Below are positions 15,058 to 24,047 of a DNA stretch of 64,000 nucleotides, piece by piece; position 1 is the stretch's first letter, and every line of letters begins with the position of its first letter. This DNA comes from UMGS1590 sp900552455 (GTDB lineage: Bacteria > Bacillota > Peptococcia > Peptococcales > Peptococcaceae): positions 1,302,001 through 1,366,000 of the forward strand of contig OZ007004.1 in NCBI GenBank assembly GCA_963931105.1. Reading direction: 5' to 3'. Below the pieces are notes generated by a model. The model did no database searches. It was not told the origin of the DNA and saw only the letters and a program-made list of their open reading frames with translations. The translations under genes were made by a program, and so were the position numbers.

Positions 15058-17079
15058 TTGCAGCAATTTTATCAGATCATGAAGCGCTGCGCTGCGGTGC
15101 TTGTGCTGATAGCCGTTGTCTGCTCGCTGTATGTGGGCGCCAGCCGTGTGCAGGCGGAGCAGAGCTACAAAAATGTCAATCTCTCGGTCAACGAGGCGGA
15201 CATCCGCTCGCTGGCCAATGCCAATGGCAAAAATATGGACGCCATGCTCGAGCTTCTGGCAGAAAATGGCGTGTCGCAGGTGCTTTTTAAAGAGAGCACC
15301 ATCGCCAGTCTGGAAAACGCCGGCGATGTCGTTGTGGCGCTGGGGCCAGCGGTGCAGACGCTGTCTGTCGCCGACAGCCTGCCGGCAGATCTGCCGATCA
15401 GCGAGACGAATTATTATGTCGTCGTCACCAACGACGCCTGGCGCGATCAGGTGCTGACGGAGCTGCCGGAAAAGATCCGCGGCGCTGTCGCCTATGACGA
15501 TGGCGAGCTGGGCGTTGTCACGGTGCCAACGAGCATCGAAGCGACGGCGAGCAACCAGAGCAGCGCCAAGCTGGCGTTCAGCGCCACGGGCGTGGGCTTT
15601 GACCAGGAATGGCTTGACACTGTCGCAAACGCTGGCTTTGGCATCATCGCGCAGGTCTCCAGCTGGGAGGATCCAACGGACGCATCGCTGGAGCTGCTCG
15701 CAGAGGACATCAAATCCATTCCAAACCTCCAGATGCTGATGTTCAACGATAAATACATCCCGGGCTATCCGGAGGAAGAGGACATCGAAACCTTCTACCA
15801 GCTGCTTTTGGATGAGGACGAAAACTTCATCGCGCCGCTGGGACAGATCGAGTTCAACGACCAGCAGGGCTTTAACACCTTCGCCAAGCTCGCCGACAAG
15901 GACGTTGTGCGTCTGCACACGATCTCCAACGAGGAGATGAGCACCTTTGAAGGCGAAAGCGGCGAAGAGATGGAAGACGGCATCGTCGAAGCCCTGGACC
16001 GCTGGGATCTCGCTGCGCGCGAGCGCAATATGCGCGCGCTTTTGGTGCGTTTCTTCAGCATCGACAATCCTGGCGCGTATTTTGATACGAACATGGCCTA
16101 TCTCAACGCCATCAACACGGACCTCCAGGACAAGGGCTTCAATGTTGGCGGCGAGGTGCAGGAGATGCCGGCGCTGGATATTCCGGCGGCTGTGCGGTTG
16201 GTCATCGGGCTGGGCATCTGCGCTGGCTTTATGCTGATGCTCATGGAGATCGGCTTCCGCCGCATTGCGCTGGCTGGCTTTGTGCTCTCGCTGGTGGGCT
16301 GGCTGGGCATGTATGTGCTCAATCAGACGCTGGCGATGCAGCTCATGGCGCTGGCGAGCGTGATCGAATTCCCGATCCTCTCGTGTCTCCTGTTCCTGCC
16401 GCCGAAGAAGGATCTCTCGCTGCCGAAGGCCATCGGGCAGATGCTGTTGCTCTGTCTCGTCAGCTGGATCGGTGCTGTGCTCATGGTCGGGATGCTTTCT
16501 GACAAGGCGTTCATGCTCAAGCTCAGCTCCTTTGTCGGCGTCAAGATCGCGCATGTGATCCCGATCGTCGTTGTGCCGTTCGTGCTCTATATTGTGCGCG
16601 ATAAAAAGCCGCTCACGCTCTGCAAGAATCTGCTCAACAAGGCGCTGGATTATAAATGGGCGGTCGTTTTCGCCGTCGTCGCCATGGCGCTCTTCATCTA
16701 CGTTTCCCGTACCGGCAACGAAGGCGGACAGATCTCTGGCCTGGAAGCAGCGATGCGCCAGTTCCTCAACGACACGATGGGCGTGCGCCCACGCAGCAAG
16801 GAATTCCTCATCGGCTATCCGGCGACGATCCTCTATCTCATGTACGCCGCCAAGCGGCCTGTGCTCTGGGTGCTGACGATCCCGCTGGTGATCGGCCAGG
16901 TTTCTCTTGTCAACACCTACGCCCACATCCATACGCCGCTGTTGATCGCGCTGCAGCGCAGCCTGAACGGGCTCATCCTCGGCATCGTCGTGGCTGTGAT
17001 CGCGGTGCTTCTGGTGAAGCTGGGCATTCGCATCTTCCGCTGGGCGACGGACAAGCTCGCCGAGTATGAAGCGCGATGA
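15058..17079 (+). CDS. DUF5693 family multi-pass membrane protein
   Basis: A 673-residue membrane protein: one N-terminal membrane helix (about residues 10-28), an extracellular domain of roughly 350 residues, then many hydrophobic helices to the end. It matches the DUF5693 proteins commonly found next to csaB in Bacillota. A role in assembling or exporting the pyruvylated secondary wall polymer is inferred from context. The start is TTG 15058, eight bases after GGAG; the frame is open to 14905 but lacks a ribosome site there. Its stop overlaps a possible ATG for csaB, and the two genes are tightly coupled. Confidence 0.85.
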   Translation: MQQFYQIMKRCAAVLVLIAVVCSLYVGASRVQAEQSYKNVNLSVNEADIRSLANANGKNMDAMLELLAENGVSQVLFKESTIASLENAGDVVVALGPAVQTLSVADSLPADLPISETNYYVVVTNDAWRDQVLTELPEKIRGAVAYDDGELGVVTVPTSIEATASNQSSAKLAFSATGVGFDQEWLDTVANAGFGIIAQVSSWEDPTDASLELLAEDIKSIPNLQMLMFNDKYIPGYPEEEDIETFYQLLLDEDENFIAPLGQIEFNDQQGFNTFAKLADKDVVRLHTISNEEMSTFEGESGEEMEDGIVEALDRWDLAARERNMRALLVRFFSIDNPGAYFDTNMAYLNAINTDLQDKGFNVGGEVQEMPALDIPAAVRLVIGLGICAGFMLMLMEIGFRRIALAGFVLSLVGWLGMYVLNQTLAMQLMALASVIEFPILSCLLFLPPKKDLSLPKAIGQMLLLCLVSWIGAVLMVGMLSDKAFMLKLSSFVGVKIAHVIPIVVVPFVLYIVRDKKPLTLCKNLLNKALDYKWAVVFAVVAMALFIYVSRTGNEGGQISGLEAAMRQFLNDTMGVRPRSKEFLIGYPATILYLMYAAKRPVLWVLTIPLVIGQVSLVNTYAHIHTPLLIALQRSLNGLILGIVVAVIAVLLVKLGIRIFRWATDKLAEYEAR

Positions 17080-17093
17080 AAGGGGAGAAGAAT

Positions 17094-18185
17094 ATGGACG
17101 AACACCCGAACATAGTTATGAGCGGTTACTACGGCTTCCAAAACGCCGGTGACGATGCGGTCTGCTACGCCATCATCGAAGCCCTGCGTCAGGAAATGCC
17201 GGCCTGCGATATCACTGTGCTCTCAAACGATCCCGAACTGACGGAGAAGACCTACGGCGTCAGCGCCTGTGACCGCTGGAAGCTGAAGGAAGTCTGGCGC
17301 GCGCTGCGCCGCACAGATCTGCTCGTGAGCGGCGGCGGCAGCCTGTTGCAGGATGTCACGAGCAAAAACAGCTGTCTCTATTATCTCGGCATCATCTTCA
17401 TGGCGGTGCTCCTGCGCAAGCCTGTCGTCATCTACGGCCAGGGGCTGGGGCCATTGTCGAATAAGCGCAACCGTCGGCTCACACGCTGGGCCTTCAACCG
17501 CGCCCGCGCCATCTATGTGCGCGACGACGAATCCTACGAGCTTTTGCGCGAGATCGGTGTGAAAACGCCTGTCCAGGTGTCGCCGGATCCGGTGCTCGGC
17601 ATCGACGGCGACGTCGTCGACACCGCCAAGGGCCGCGCCATTCTCGAAAACCTCGGCTACGACAGCAGCCGTCCGCTGGCGCTGATGGCGCTGCGCGACT
17701 GGGGCGGCAAGGATCTTGTGCATGAATTTGCCGCCCTCGGCGATTATCTCGTGGATCAAGGCTACGCCGTCGGGCTCCTGGCGATGCACCACGACCAGGA
17801 CGACACCATCGCGCGCGCAGTCGATGCGCACATGCGCGGCGATTCCTTTGTGATCGCCGAGGCCTACGACACGCCGACGCTCTTTTCGATCTTCGACAAC
17901 GCCTTCGTCGTCGTCGGCATGCGCTTGCATGCGCTCATCATCGGCGCTGCCCTTGACAAGCGCGTCATGGCCATCAGCTACGATCCGAAGGTGGATTCGT
18001 TCATGAAAATGATCCACAATCCGCACTGCGTCGCCCTTGGCGATGTCAGCGAGGAAGTGCTCATCAAAAATGCTGCCGAGCGTCTGGAGATCGATCGGCC
18101 GGAGGTGGACCACCGTGTGCGCGCCCTCAAACGCATCAGCCACACGCCGGCAAAGAACTGTCAGGAAATTCTCTTGCAGCAATGA
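17094..18185 (+). CDS. csaB: polysaccharide pyruvyl transferase CsaB
   Basis: CsaB adds ketal pyruvate from PEP to the secondary cell-wall polymer, creating the ligand for SLH domains. The 363-residue protein shows MSGYYGFQNAGDDA at the N-terminus, VSGGGSLLQDVTS (about 77-89), the VIYGQGLGPL stretch, VSPDPVLG and VGMRLHALIIG. ATG 17094 follows AGGGGAG; the in-frame ATG at 17076 overlaps the previous stop and has no such site. SLH remnants at 9828-10482 fit this biochemistry. It is co-transcribed with the DUF5693 gene. Confidence 0.93.
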   Translation: MDEHPNIVMSGYYGFQNAGDDAVCYAIIEALRQEMPACDITVLSNDPELTEKTYGVSACDRWKLKEVWRALRRTDLLVSGGGSLLQDVTSKNSCLYYLGIIFMAVLLRKPVVIYGQGLGPLSNKRNRRLTRWAFNRARAIYVRDDESYELLREIGVKTPVQVSPDPVLGIDGDVVDTAKGRAILENLGYDSSRPLALMALRDWGGKDLVHEFAALGDYLVDQGYAVGLLAMHHDQDDTIARAVDAHMRGDSFVIAEAYDTPTLFSIFDNAFVVVGMRLHALIIGAALDKRVMAISYDPKVDSFMKMIHNPHCVALGDVSEEVLIKNAAERLEIDRPEVDHRVRALKRISHTPAKNCQEILLQQ

Positions 18186-18197
18186 TGTAAGTTATGC

Positions 18198-18226
18198 TTG
18201 AAATTCGCGATGCCGCTCTTTACAAT
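18198..18226 (+). promoter_or_regulatory. promoter of the tagO-like gene
   Basis: TTGAAA at 18198 and TACAAT at 18221 are 17 bp apart. The TTG of the -35 box could be mistaken for an upstream start codon, but transcription from here would begin downstream of it, which supports the GTG start at 18264. Confidence 0.7.
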
Positions 18227-18263
18227 AGAAAAGAGCAATATCATTATATATGGAAGTGATTGT

Positions 18264-19304
18264 GTGGCTAAGGAGCTCTTGCTGGTAACAGTCTGTGCTT
18301 TTGTCCTGACGACATTTTTCGTGCCGATCGTGAAGCTGTTGGCTGTGCACATCGGCGCAGTAGATAAACCAAACGCACGCAAGGTGCATCATAAGATCAT
18401 GCCGCGCATGGGCGGGCTGGCGATCTACGGCGCGTTTTGGATGGTGACCTTCACCTTCTATCCGTTTTCCCAGTCGCTGATGGCTTTTTTCCTCGGCGCG
18501 ACCATGCTGATCTTTGTCGGCATTGTTGACGACGTCACCGATATGCCGGCGAAGCTCAAGCTCCTCGGGCAGATCATCGCAGCCTGCATCGTGACCCTCG
18601 GCGGCATCCGCATCGAATTTGTCACGAGCATGTTCGGCGACGCTGCCATGATGGCGCTGCACATTCTCGCTGTGCCCGTGAGCGTGATCTGGATCGTTGC
18701 TATCATCAACGCCGTCAACCTCATCGACGGGCTCGACGGCCTGGCAGCCGGCGTCAGCGGCATCAGCGCTGCGACACTGGCCATCTGCGCACTGATGAAC
18801 GGTAGCGGCAACATCGCTGTGCTCTGTCTCACGCTCGTCGGCGCCTGTGCAGGCTTCCTCATTTACAATTTTCATCCGGCCTCCATTTTTATGGGAGACA
18901 CCGGCTCGATGTTTTTAGGCTACACGCTGGCCGTTCTCTCGATCATGGGAACCGCCAAGGGTGTGACCTTTGTTTCCGTGTTTATTCCAATCCTCGCTCT
19001 GGGGATTCCGATCTTTGATACATTGTTTGCGATCCTGCGACGAATGATGGCCAACAAGCCAATCTTCGAAGCGGATAAGGCGCATCTACACCATCGTTTG
19101 ATGGCGCGCGGGCTCAGCCACCGCAATACGGTGCTCTTGATCTACGCCATCAGCGTCGGACTGTCGGTGTGCGCCATCATCGTCAACGAGCTGACCAGCG
19201 AGCGCGGCTTCGTGGTCATGGTGTTGGTGGTGACGCTCTTGTTGATCGGCGCGAATAAAATTGGTATTCTCGGGAGTACCACCAAAAAGAACAAAAATAA
19301 GTAA
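18264..19304 (+). CDS. undecaprenyl-phosphate sugar-1-phosphate transferase, TagO/WecA family
   Basis: A polyprenyl-phosphate GlcNAc/MurNAc-type transferase that starts wall-polymer synthesis by moving a sugar-1-phosphate from UDP-sugar to the lipid carrier. About ten or eleven membrane helices carry the family motifs DKPNARKVHHKIMPRMGG, FVGIVDDV, NAVNLIDGLDGLAAG, FMGDTGSMFLG and the HLHHRLMARG loop. The start is GTG 18264 with GGAAG seven bases before; 346 residues is normal. It lies 78 bp after csaB with its own promoter and probably makes the lipid-linked primer of the polymer that CsaB pyruvylates. Confidence 0.93.
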   Translation: MAKELLLVTVCAFVLTTFFVPIVKLLAVHIGAVDKPNARKVHHKIMPRMGGLAIYGAFWMVTFTFYPFSQSLMAFFLGATMLIFVGIVDDVTDMPAKLKLLGQIIAACIVTLGGIRIEFVTSMFGDAAMMALHILAVPVSVIWIVAIINAVNLIDGLDGLAAGVSGISAATLAICALMNGSGNIAVLCLTLVGACAGFLIYNFHPASIFMGDTGSMFLGYTLAVLSIMGTAKGVTFVSVFIPILALGIPIFDTLFAILRRMMANKPIFEADKAHLHHRLMARGLSHRNTVLLIYAISVGLSVCAIIVNELTSERGFVVMVLVVTLLLIGANKIGILGSTTKKNKNK

Positions 19305-19327
19305 CGCATGAAGGAGCGACTACTACG

Positions 19328-19903
19328 ATGACAAAGAAAAACATCATTATTGCGATCGTTAGTGCCATTGTTCTCGGGGCGATTCTGGGACTTTTGATCG
19401 GTCTGATCGGCGGATTTTTCACGTCCAGCGACGAGAGCACTTCTGCCAGCCAGGAGCGTCTGACGGTGGAAGAAGAACAGCAGAAAGAAAAAGAAGAAGA
19501 CAAAGCTGCCAAGGAAGCTGCCAAGGACGTCGTTGCTGACGAAAACGGCGGCGAAACCACCGATGATGCAGCAGCTTCTGACGACGATCAGACAGATAGC
19601 CAGTCTGACAGCCAGACAGACAGCAACACCACCGCTGACAACAACGCTGGCCAGCAGCAGAACACCGCTACAACCGATAACAACAGCGAAAACACCGCCA
19701 ATGCCATCGGCACCGGTACCGTCGCTACCGGCGGCTCCGGCCTCAACCTGCGCGCATCTGACAGCGCTCAGAGCAACATCGTCGGCAGCCTGAACGACGG
19801 CGCATCCGTCACCATCATCGGCGAAAGCAACGGCATGTATCAGGTACAGCTGTCCGACGGCACGACCGGTTGGGTATCTTCTCAGTATGTTGCCATGAAC
19901 TAA
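19328..19903 (+). CDS. membrane-anchored protein with C-terminal bacterial SH3 domain
   Basis: A 191-residue protein with an uncleaved-looking N-terminal helix (about 5-30), an extremely acidic, Gln/Asn/Thr-rich linker (about 40-125) and a C-terminal SH3b domain (GGSGLNLRASDSAQ...GWVSSQYVAMN). SH3b domains bind peptidoglycan stem peptides, so a wall-associated extracellular protein is likely. It follows the tagO-like gene by 23 bp with a GAAGGAG site and is probably in the same operon. No enzymatic domain is present. Confidence 0.85.
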   Translation: MTKKNIIIAIVSAIVLGAILGLLIGLIGGFFTSSDESTSASQERLTVEEEQQKEKEEDKAAKEAAKDVVADENGGETTDDAAASDDDQTDSQSDSQTDSNTTADNNAGQQQNTATTDNNSENTANAIGTGTVATGGSGLNLRASDSAQSNIVGSLNDGASVTIIGESNGMYQVQLSDGTTGWVSSQYVAMN

Positions 19904-19943
19904 ACTCAAACATGGTGAATTAATATTTTAGGAGGACGTAGAC

Positions 19944-20156
19944 ATGAACAGAAACGAACAATTCTCTTACAACGACGATGCAGTGCTGATCACCGACGAT
20001 TTCGTCGCCGATGAAGATTACAGCACCGTACAGAAAGCCGTTTGCGGTGCTCTCGGTGTGATCGGTGCAGCCATGGTTGTCACCTTCTTCAAGAGCGCCA
20101 AAGCACGCCGCATCGCGAAGAAGCAGGCCAAAAAGCTGGCACGCCTCTATCGCTGA
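19944..20156 (+). CDS. small hypothetical protein, 70 aa, with one hydrophobic helix
   Basis: A 70-residue protein with an acidic N-terminal third (NDDAVLITDDFVADEDY), a central hydrophobic helix (CGALGVIGAAMVVTFF) and a very basic tail (KSAKARRIAKKQAKKLARLYR). The layout suggests a single-pass membrane protein with the basic end in the cytoplasm. TTAGGAGGACG precedes the ATG. It is the last gene of the envelope cluster and is followed by a terminator. The family is not recognised. Confidence 0.75.
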   Translation: MNRNEQFSYNDDAVLITDDFVADEDYSTVQKAVCGALGVIGAAMVVTFFKSAKARRIAKKQAKKLARLYR

Positions 20157-20174
20157 GCATAAGCGCTGAGCCAC

Positions 20175-20220
20175 AAACACGCGTCACGATCGACAGATCT
20201 GGCGCGTGTTTTATTTTTTT
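20175..20220 (+). terminator. terminator of the envelope gene cluster
   Basis: The stem AAACACGCG/CGCGTGTTT is followed by TTATTTTTTT. Confidence 0.82.
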
Positions 20221-20257
20221 CATGACAGGTTATTTATAAATGCTATGAGCCCATGAA

Positions 20258-20286
20258 TTGACGGGCGGAAACGCACTCCGTACAAT
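20258..20286 (+). promoter_or_regulatory. promoter of the FMN oxidoreductase gene
   Basis: TTGACG at 20258 and TACAAT at 20281 with a 17-bp spacer, 31 bp upstream of the start. Confidence 0.75.
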
Positions 20287-20317
20287 AGAATTAAAATGAA
20301 TTGATGGAGGTCTATTT

Positions 20318-22264
20318 ATGAAACGCTCATTTCCACACCTGTGCAGCCCGATCACCCTCGGCAAGGTGACCTTCCGCAACCGCATCTTTGCAGCGCCGAT
20401 GGGCAGCACCGACATCACCGCCGATTGCGGCGTCGGTCCACGCACGCCAGGCTTCTACGAGCTGCGCGCCAAAGGCGGCGCCGCCGCCGTCACCGCCAGC
20501 GAGCTTGTCGTGCATCCAGCCACCGACGGTTCCCATATGCTCCACCTCGATCTGCAGACGCCAGGGCTCCTCGCCGGCTTCACCTATCTCGCCGACGGCA
20601 TCAAACGCCACGGCGCCGTGCCAAGCGTCGAGCTTTCCCACAGCGGTCAGTACGCCGGCACCTATCTCGTCGACAAGGATAAAAAAGCCGGCCTCTGTCA
20701 GTTCGGACCGAGCGACGGCACCCGCCCAGACGGCATTCCTGTGAAAGCTTTGACAAAAGAACAGATCGCCGACATCGTCCAGGCCTACGGCGAAAAAGCC
20801 ACCCTCGCCAAGCGCGCCGGTTTTGAGATGGTCATGGTCCACGGCGGCCACAGCTGGCTCATCAATCAGTTCCTCTCGCCATATTTCAACCATCGCACCG
20901 ACGAATACGGCGGCAGCCTGGAAAATCGCCTGCGCTTTGCGCGCGAAGTGCTCACAAGCGTCCGCGAAGCCGTCGGTCCCGGATTTCCCATCGAGTTCCG
21001 CATGAGCGGCTCCGAGCTCTTCGATGGCGGCTATGACCTCGCTGAAGGCTGCAGGATCGCCCACGGCGTCGAGGATCTCGTCGATCTCATCCACGTCTCC
21101 GCCGGCAGCTATCAGTTCGGCTTCTTCCAGACCCATCCCTCCATGTTCTCCGACCACGGCTGCAACGTTTACCTCGCCGCCGAGATCAAAAAGCATGTCA
21201 GTGTGCCCGTCGCCACCATTGGCGCCTTGAACGATCCAGCGCAGATGGAAGAGATCATCGCCAGCGGCAAAGCCGACGTTATCGAGATGGCGCGCGCCCT
21301 CCTCGCCGATCCCGAGCTGCCCAACAAAGTCATGGCCGATCGCCCCGAAGAGATCCTCCATTGCCTGCGCTGCTTCGCCTGCATGGCCGAGCGCCCAACC
21401 ACACAAACACGCCGCTGCGCCATCAATCCGCGCATCGGGCGTGAGCTGGAAGGCATGGAGATCCTGCCAGCGCGCAAAAGCAAGCGCGTGCTCGTCGCCG
21501 GTGGCGGCGTCGCCGGGATGGAAGCAGCCCTCGTGGCGGCCCAGCGCGGCCACGATGTCACCCTCTGCGAAGCCTCAGCAGAGCTCGGCGGCATCCTCAA
21601 GGAAGAGCAGGCCATCCCGTTTAAGCACGAAATGTACCAGCTCGGCGTCACCCTCGAAACCCTGATCCGCAAGGAAGGCGTGAAGATCCGTCTGAACACA
21701 CCAGTCACCGCCGAATTTGCCGACGCCTTCGCCGCTGATGCCCTCATCGTCGCCGTCGGCTCCACGCCAATCGACCTGCCGCTTCCAGGCAAAGAAACCA
21801 ACACCGTCATCCTCGTCAACGATTATTATCGCGAAAGCGACAAGCTCACCGACAACGTCGTCGTCATGGGCGGCGGCCTCGCCGGCTGCGAGCTCGCCGT
21901 CCACCTCGGCCAGCAGGGCAAGCGCGTGCATCTCGTCGAAATGGCAGACACCCTTGCCCGCGACTGCAACATCCGCCAGCGCCCGATCCTCATGCAGATG
22001 GTCGAAAAAACCGTCACCGTTCACACCAGCTGCACCGGCCAGGAGATCACCGCAGAAGGCCTCCTCTGTGAGCAGGCAAACGGCGAAAGCGTGCTCATCC
22101 CCGGCACAAGCATCGTCATGGCCGTCGGCCAGCGCGCAAACACCGCCGCCGTCGACGCCCTGCGCGATAGCGCACCATTCGTGCGCATCGTCGGCGACTG
22201 CCAGCGCCCATCGAACATCCTCAACGCCATCTACGCCGCCTATCACGCAGCAATGGATATCTAA
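20318..22264 (+). CDS. FMN/FAD/4Fe-4S NADH:flavin oxidoreductase, 2,4-dienoyl-CoA reductase family
   Basis: A 648-residue Old-Yellow-Enzyme type iron-sulfur flavoprotein. Residues 1-370 form the TIM-barrel FMN domain. Cysteines in CLRCFACM followed by C eleven residues on form the 4Fe-4S site. The C-terminal half has two dinucleotide-binding motifs, VLVAGGGVAGMEAA (about 390) and VVVMGGGLAGCELA (about 510). Members reduce C=C bonds in dienoyl-CoA, enoates or bile-acid intermediates with NAD(P)H. The substrate is not decidable from sequence: FadH, enoate reductase and BaiCD-like enzymes share this plan. It has its own promoter and terminator. Confidence 0.9.
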   Translation: MKRSFPHLCSPITLGKVTFRNRIFAAPMGSTDITADCGVGPRTPGFYELRAKGGAAAVTASELVVHPATDGSHMLHLDLQTPGLLAGFTYLADGIKRHGAVPSVELSHSGQYAGTYLVDKDKKAGLCQFGPSDGTRPDGIPVKALTKEQIADIVQAYGEKATLAKRAGFEMVMVHGGHSWLINQFLSPYFNHRTDEYGGSLENRLRFAREVLTSVREAVGPGFPIEFRMSGSELFDGGYDLAEGCRIAHGVEDLVDLIHVSAGSYQFGFFQTHPSMFSDHGCNVYLAAEIKKHVSVPVATIGALNDPAQMEEIIASGKADVIEMARALLADPELPNKVMADRPEEILHCLRCFACMAERPTTQTRRCAINPRIGRELEGMEILPARKSKRVLVAGGGVAGMEAALVAAQRGHDVTLCEASAELGGILKEEQAIPFKHEMYQLGVTLETLIRKEGVKIRLNTPVTAEFADAFAADALIVAVGSTPIDLPLPGKETNTVILVNDYYRESDKLTDNVVVMGGGLAGCELAVHLGQQGKRVHLVEMADTLARDCNIRQRPILMQMVEKTVTVHTSCTGQEITAEGLLCEQANGESVLIPGTSIVMAVGQRANTAAVDALRDSAPFVRIVGDCQRPSNILNAIYAAYHAAMDI

Positions 22265-22279
22265 ATCGAAAATCGATCG

Positions 22280-22327
22280 CCATGTTGGACAACAGCTATG
22301 AAAACATGTCCAACGTGGCGTGTTTTT
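22280..22327 (+). terminator. terminator after the FMN oxidoreductase gene
   Basis: A 12-bp stem CCATGTTGGACA/TGTCCAACGTGG is followed by a T-run. Confidence 0.88.
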
Positions 22328-22466
22328 ATTGAACGCATAAAAAACGATCATGCAGCTGGTGGGCTGCATGGTTGTCGGAAAAGGAAAAATTTATTGGTTC
22401 TGGATGATCAGGATCAATATTTTTTCCTCCGCCTGCAAAAACCTGCCTGCTCCGGTGTGATTATTT

Positions 22467-22495
22467 TTGACGTAGCTCAGGCGGCGTGTTATACT
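22467..22495 (+). promoter_or_regulatory. promoter of tRNA-Arg and probably trxB
   Basis: TTGACG at 22467 and TATACT at 22490 are 17 bp apart, 17 bp upstream of the tRNA. No terminator separates the tRNA from trxB. Confidence 0.78.
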
Positions 22496-22512
22496 TGAAG
22501 CATCGTTAACAG

Positions 22513-22585
22513 GCCGGTGTAGCTCAGAGGATAGAGCAGTGGTTTCCTAAACCATGTGTCGCAGGTTCGACTCCTGTCACTGGCG
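22513..22585 (+). tRNA. tRNA-Arg (CCT)
   Basis: A 73-nt cloverleaf: acceptor GCCGGTG/CACTGGC with one G-U pair, D-loop AGCTCAGAGGATAGAGC, anticodon loop TTCCTAA reading AGG, and T-loop GGTTCGACTCC. CCA is not encoded. It lies 25 bp before trxB. Confidence 0.93.
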
Positions 22586-22609
22586 TTCGATTGAAGAGGA
22601 GGAATTGTA

Positions 22610-23545
22610 ATGATCGATATCGCAATTATTGGCGCCGGTCCTGCTGGGATGACGGCGAGTGTCTATGCGCGCCGCGCTGGCTACAGCGTCACTGTGTTTG
22701 AGCTGGGCATGCCTGGCGGGCAGCTTTCTACGACCGACAAGATCGAAAACTTCCCAGGCTATCCGGAAGGGCTGCCTGGGGCAGAGCTCGGCATGAAGTT
22801 TTATGAACATGCCCAGGCCTTCGGCGCAGAATTTGTCTTTGAACAGGTCGTGCGTGTCGAAGCCGACGGCGCCGTGAAAAAAGTTGTCACCAACAATGGT
22901 ACAGAAGAAAAAGAATACGAAGCCCGCGCCATCATCATCGCTACCGGCGCCCACCCACGCACCCTCGGCGTGCCAGGCGAGGATACTTTCCGCGGTCATG
23001 GCGTCAGCTATTGCGGCACTTGCGACGGCTTCTTCTTCCGCGGCAAGGATGTCTGTGTCGTCGGCGGCGGCGATGTTGCCGTTGAAGATGCCATCTATCT
23101 CGCCAATATGTGCAACAGCGTCACCGTTTTCCATCGCCGCGACGAACTGCGCGCCAACAAGCGCAGCCAGGATGCCGCTTTTGCCAATGGCAAGATCACC
23201 TTTGTCTGGAACACCATTGTCACCGAGCTCAAAGGCGACGACCAGCTGCGCAGCGTGGTCACGAAGAACGTCAAGACCGACGAAGTCAAAGAATGGACCT
23301 TTGACGGCTGCTTCATCTTCGTCGGCTACGATCCAAACCAGGACGTTTATCCACAAGGCCTCGCCACCGACGAGCGTGGCTATGTCCTCACCGATGAAAA
23401 CATGGCCACCAACATCCCGGGCGTCTACGCCGTTGGCGATGTACGCAAAAAGAACGTGCGCCAGGTTGCTACAGCCGTCGGCGATGGCGGCATCGTCATG
23501 AGCGACATCGAGCGCTATTTCCGTGAAGGAGGCGCCCAGGCATGA
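22610..23545 (+). CDS. trxB: thioredoxin reductase
   Basis: A low-molecular-weight flavoprotein that transfers electrons from NADPH to thioredoxin. The FAD motif GAGPAGMTA is at residues 8-16, GGQLSTTDKIENFPG follows, the redox pair is CGTC in YCGTCDGFFF (about 138-147), the NAD(P) motif is VVGGGDVAVEDA (about 150), and the C-terminal GVYAVGDVR completes the FAD site. The 311-residue length is standard. GAGGAGG lies before the ATG. The stop overlaps the ATG of a 35-aa membrane peptide. Several thioredoxin-like proteins could be its partner, including the one at 2849. Confidence 0.95.
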   Translation: MIDIAIIGAGPAGMTASVYARRAGYSVTVFELGMPGGQLSTTDKIENFPGYPEGLPGAELGMKFYEHAQAFGAEFVFEQVVRVEADGAVKKVVTNNGTEEKEYEARAIIIATGAHPRTLGVPGEDTFRGHGVSYCGTCDGFFFRGKDVCVVGGGDVAVEDAIYLANMCNSVTVFHRRDELRANKRSQDAAFANGKITFVWNTIVTELKGDDQLRSVVTKNVKTDEVKEWTFDGCFIFVGYDPNQDVYPQGLATDERGYVLTDENMATNIPGVYAVGDVRKKNVRQVATAVGDGGIVMSDIERYFREGGAQA

Positions 23546-23649
23546 GACGCAGACAGAACAGATTTGCCCGCGTCTTTCTCGTCATATTGGTGATTTTGCT
23601 TTGTATTGGGCTGCTTCTGCCATACGTCGTGTCGATTTTCGGCTATTGA
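23542..23649 (+). CDS. 35-aa single-pass membrane peptide coupled to trxB
   Basis: The ATG overlaps the trxB stop (ATGA), the classic sign of translational coupling, and a GAAGGAGG site lies in the end of trxB. The peptide has a very basic start (MRRRQNRFAR) and one hydrophobic helix (VFLVILVILLCIGLLLPYVV), with a short extracellular tail. Small Arg-rich membrane proteins of this form occur in other Bacillota, but no function is known to me. Confidence 0.65.
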   Translation: MRRRQNRFARVFLVILVILLCIGLLLPYVVSIFGY

Positions 23650-23685
23650 GCCGCATGCATACTTGAGGAAAGGAGGAGAGGGGAC

Positions 23686-23874
23686 ATGAGTGAAGAAAAA
23701 GACATGAGAATTTACCAGTGCCAGATGCCAACCTGCGGTTACATGTACATGCCAACCAAAGGCGACAGAAAAGGCAAGATCCCAGCAGGCACCTCGTTTG
23801 AAGACCTGCCAGACACCTGGCGTTGCCCGCTTTGCGGCGCAACCAAGTCCGCGTTCAAGCCACTCGACGACTGA
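23686..23874 (+). CDS. rubredoxin with a CX4C first knuckle
   Basis: A 62-residue rubredoxin, a one-iron electron carrier in the cytoplasm. The second iron ligand pair is canonical (CPLCGATKSAF) and EDLPDTWRCP is the family signature. The first pair is C-QMPT-C (CX4C) rather than CX2C, a variant known from a few anaerobes such as desulfovibrios. GGAGGAG precedes the ATG. It follows trxB and the 35-aa peptide closely, so a small redox operon tRNA-Arg-trxB-rubredoxin is likely. Function in oxygen or peroxide defence is inference. Confidence 0.9.
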   Translation: MSEEKDMRIYQCQMPTCGYMYMPTKGDRKGKIPAGTSFEDLPDTWRCPLCGATKSAFKPLDD

Positions 23875-23882
23875 TCGCAGCC

Positions 23883-23942
23883 AGAGCGTTCCGCTTTTTT
23901 TGCGGAGCGCTCTGCTTTTTTTGCGGAGCGCTCTGCTTTTTG
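23883..23942 (+). terminator. double terminator after the rubredoxin gene
   Basis: Two overlapping hairpins built from a repeated GCGGAGCGCTCTGC unit, each followed by T-runs. The first arm AGAGCGTTCCGC can pair with either copy. Confidence 0.85.
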
Positions 23943-23972
23943 AGATAAAGTACGAAATATGGAAAAAAGTCG

Positions 23973-24001
23973 TTGATTATAGAGGCGCGATATGCTATTA
24001 T
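23973..24001 (+). promoter_or_regulatory. rpsT promoter
   Basis: TTGATT at 23973 and TATTAT at 23996 with a 17-bp spacer. Confidence 0.72.
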
Positions 24002-24047
24002 ATTTCGTGTTAAATCGCTCGCGAGAGGGTAAAAGGAGGTGTGCGCA

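Noticed and set aside
23883..23942. Repeat array after the rubredoxin gene
   Set aside because: The repetition is a duplicated terminator hairpin, not a separate element.
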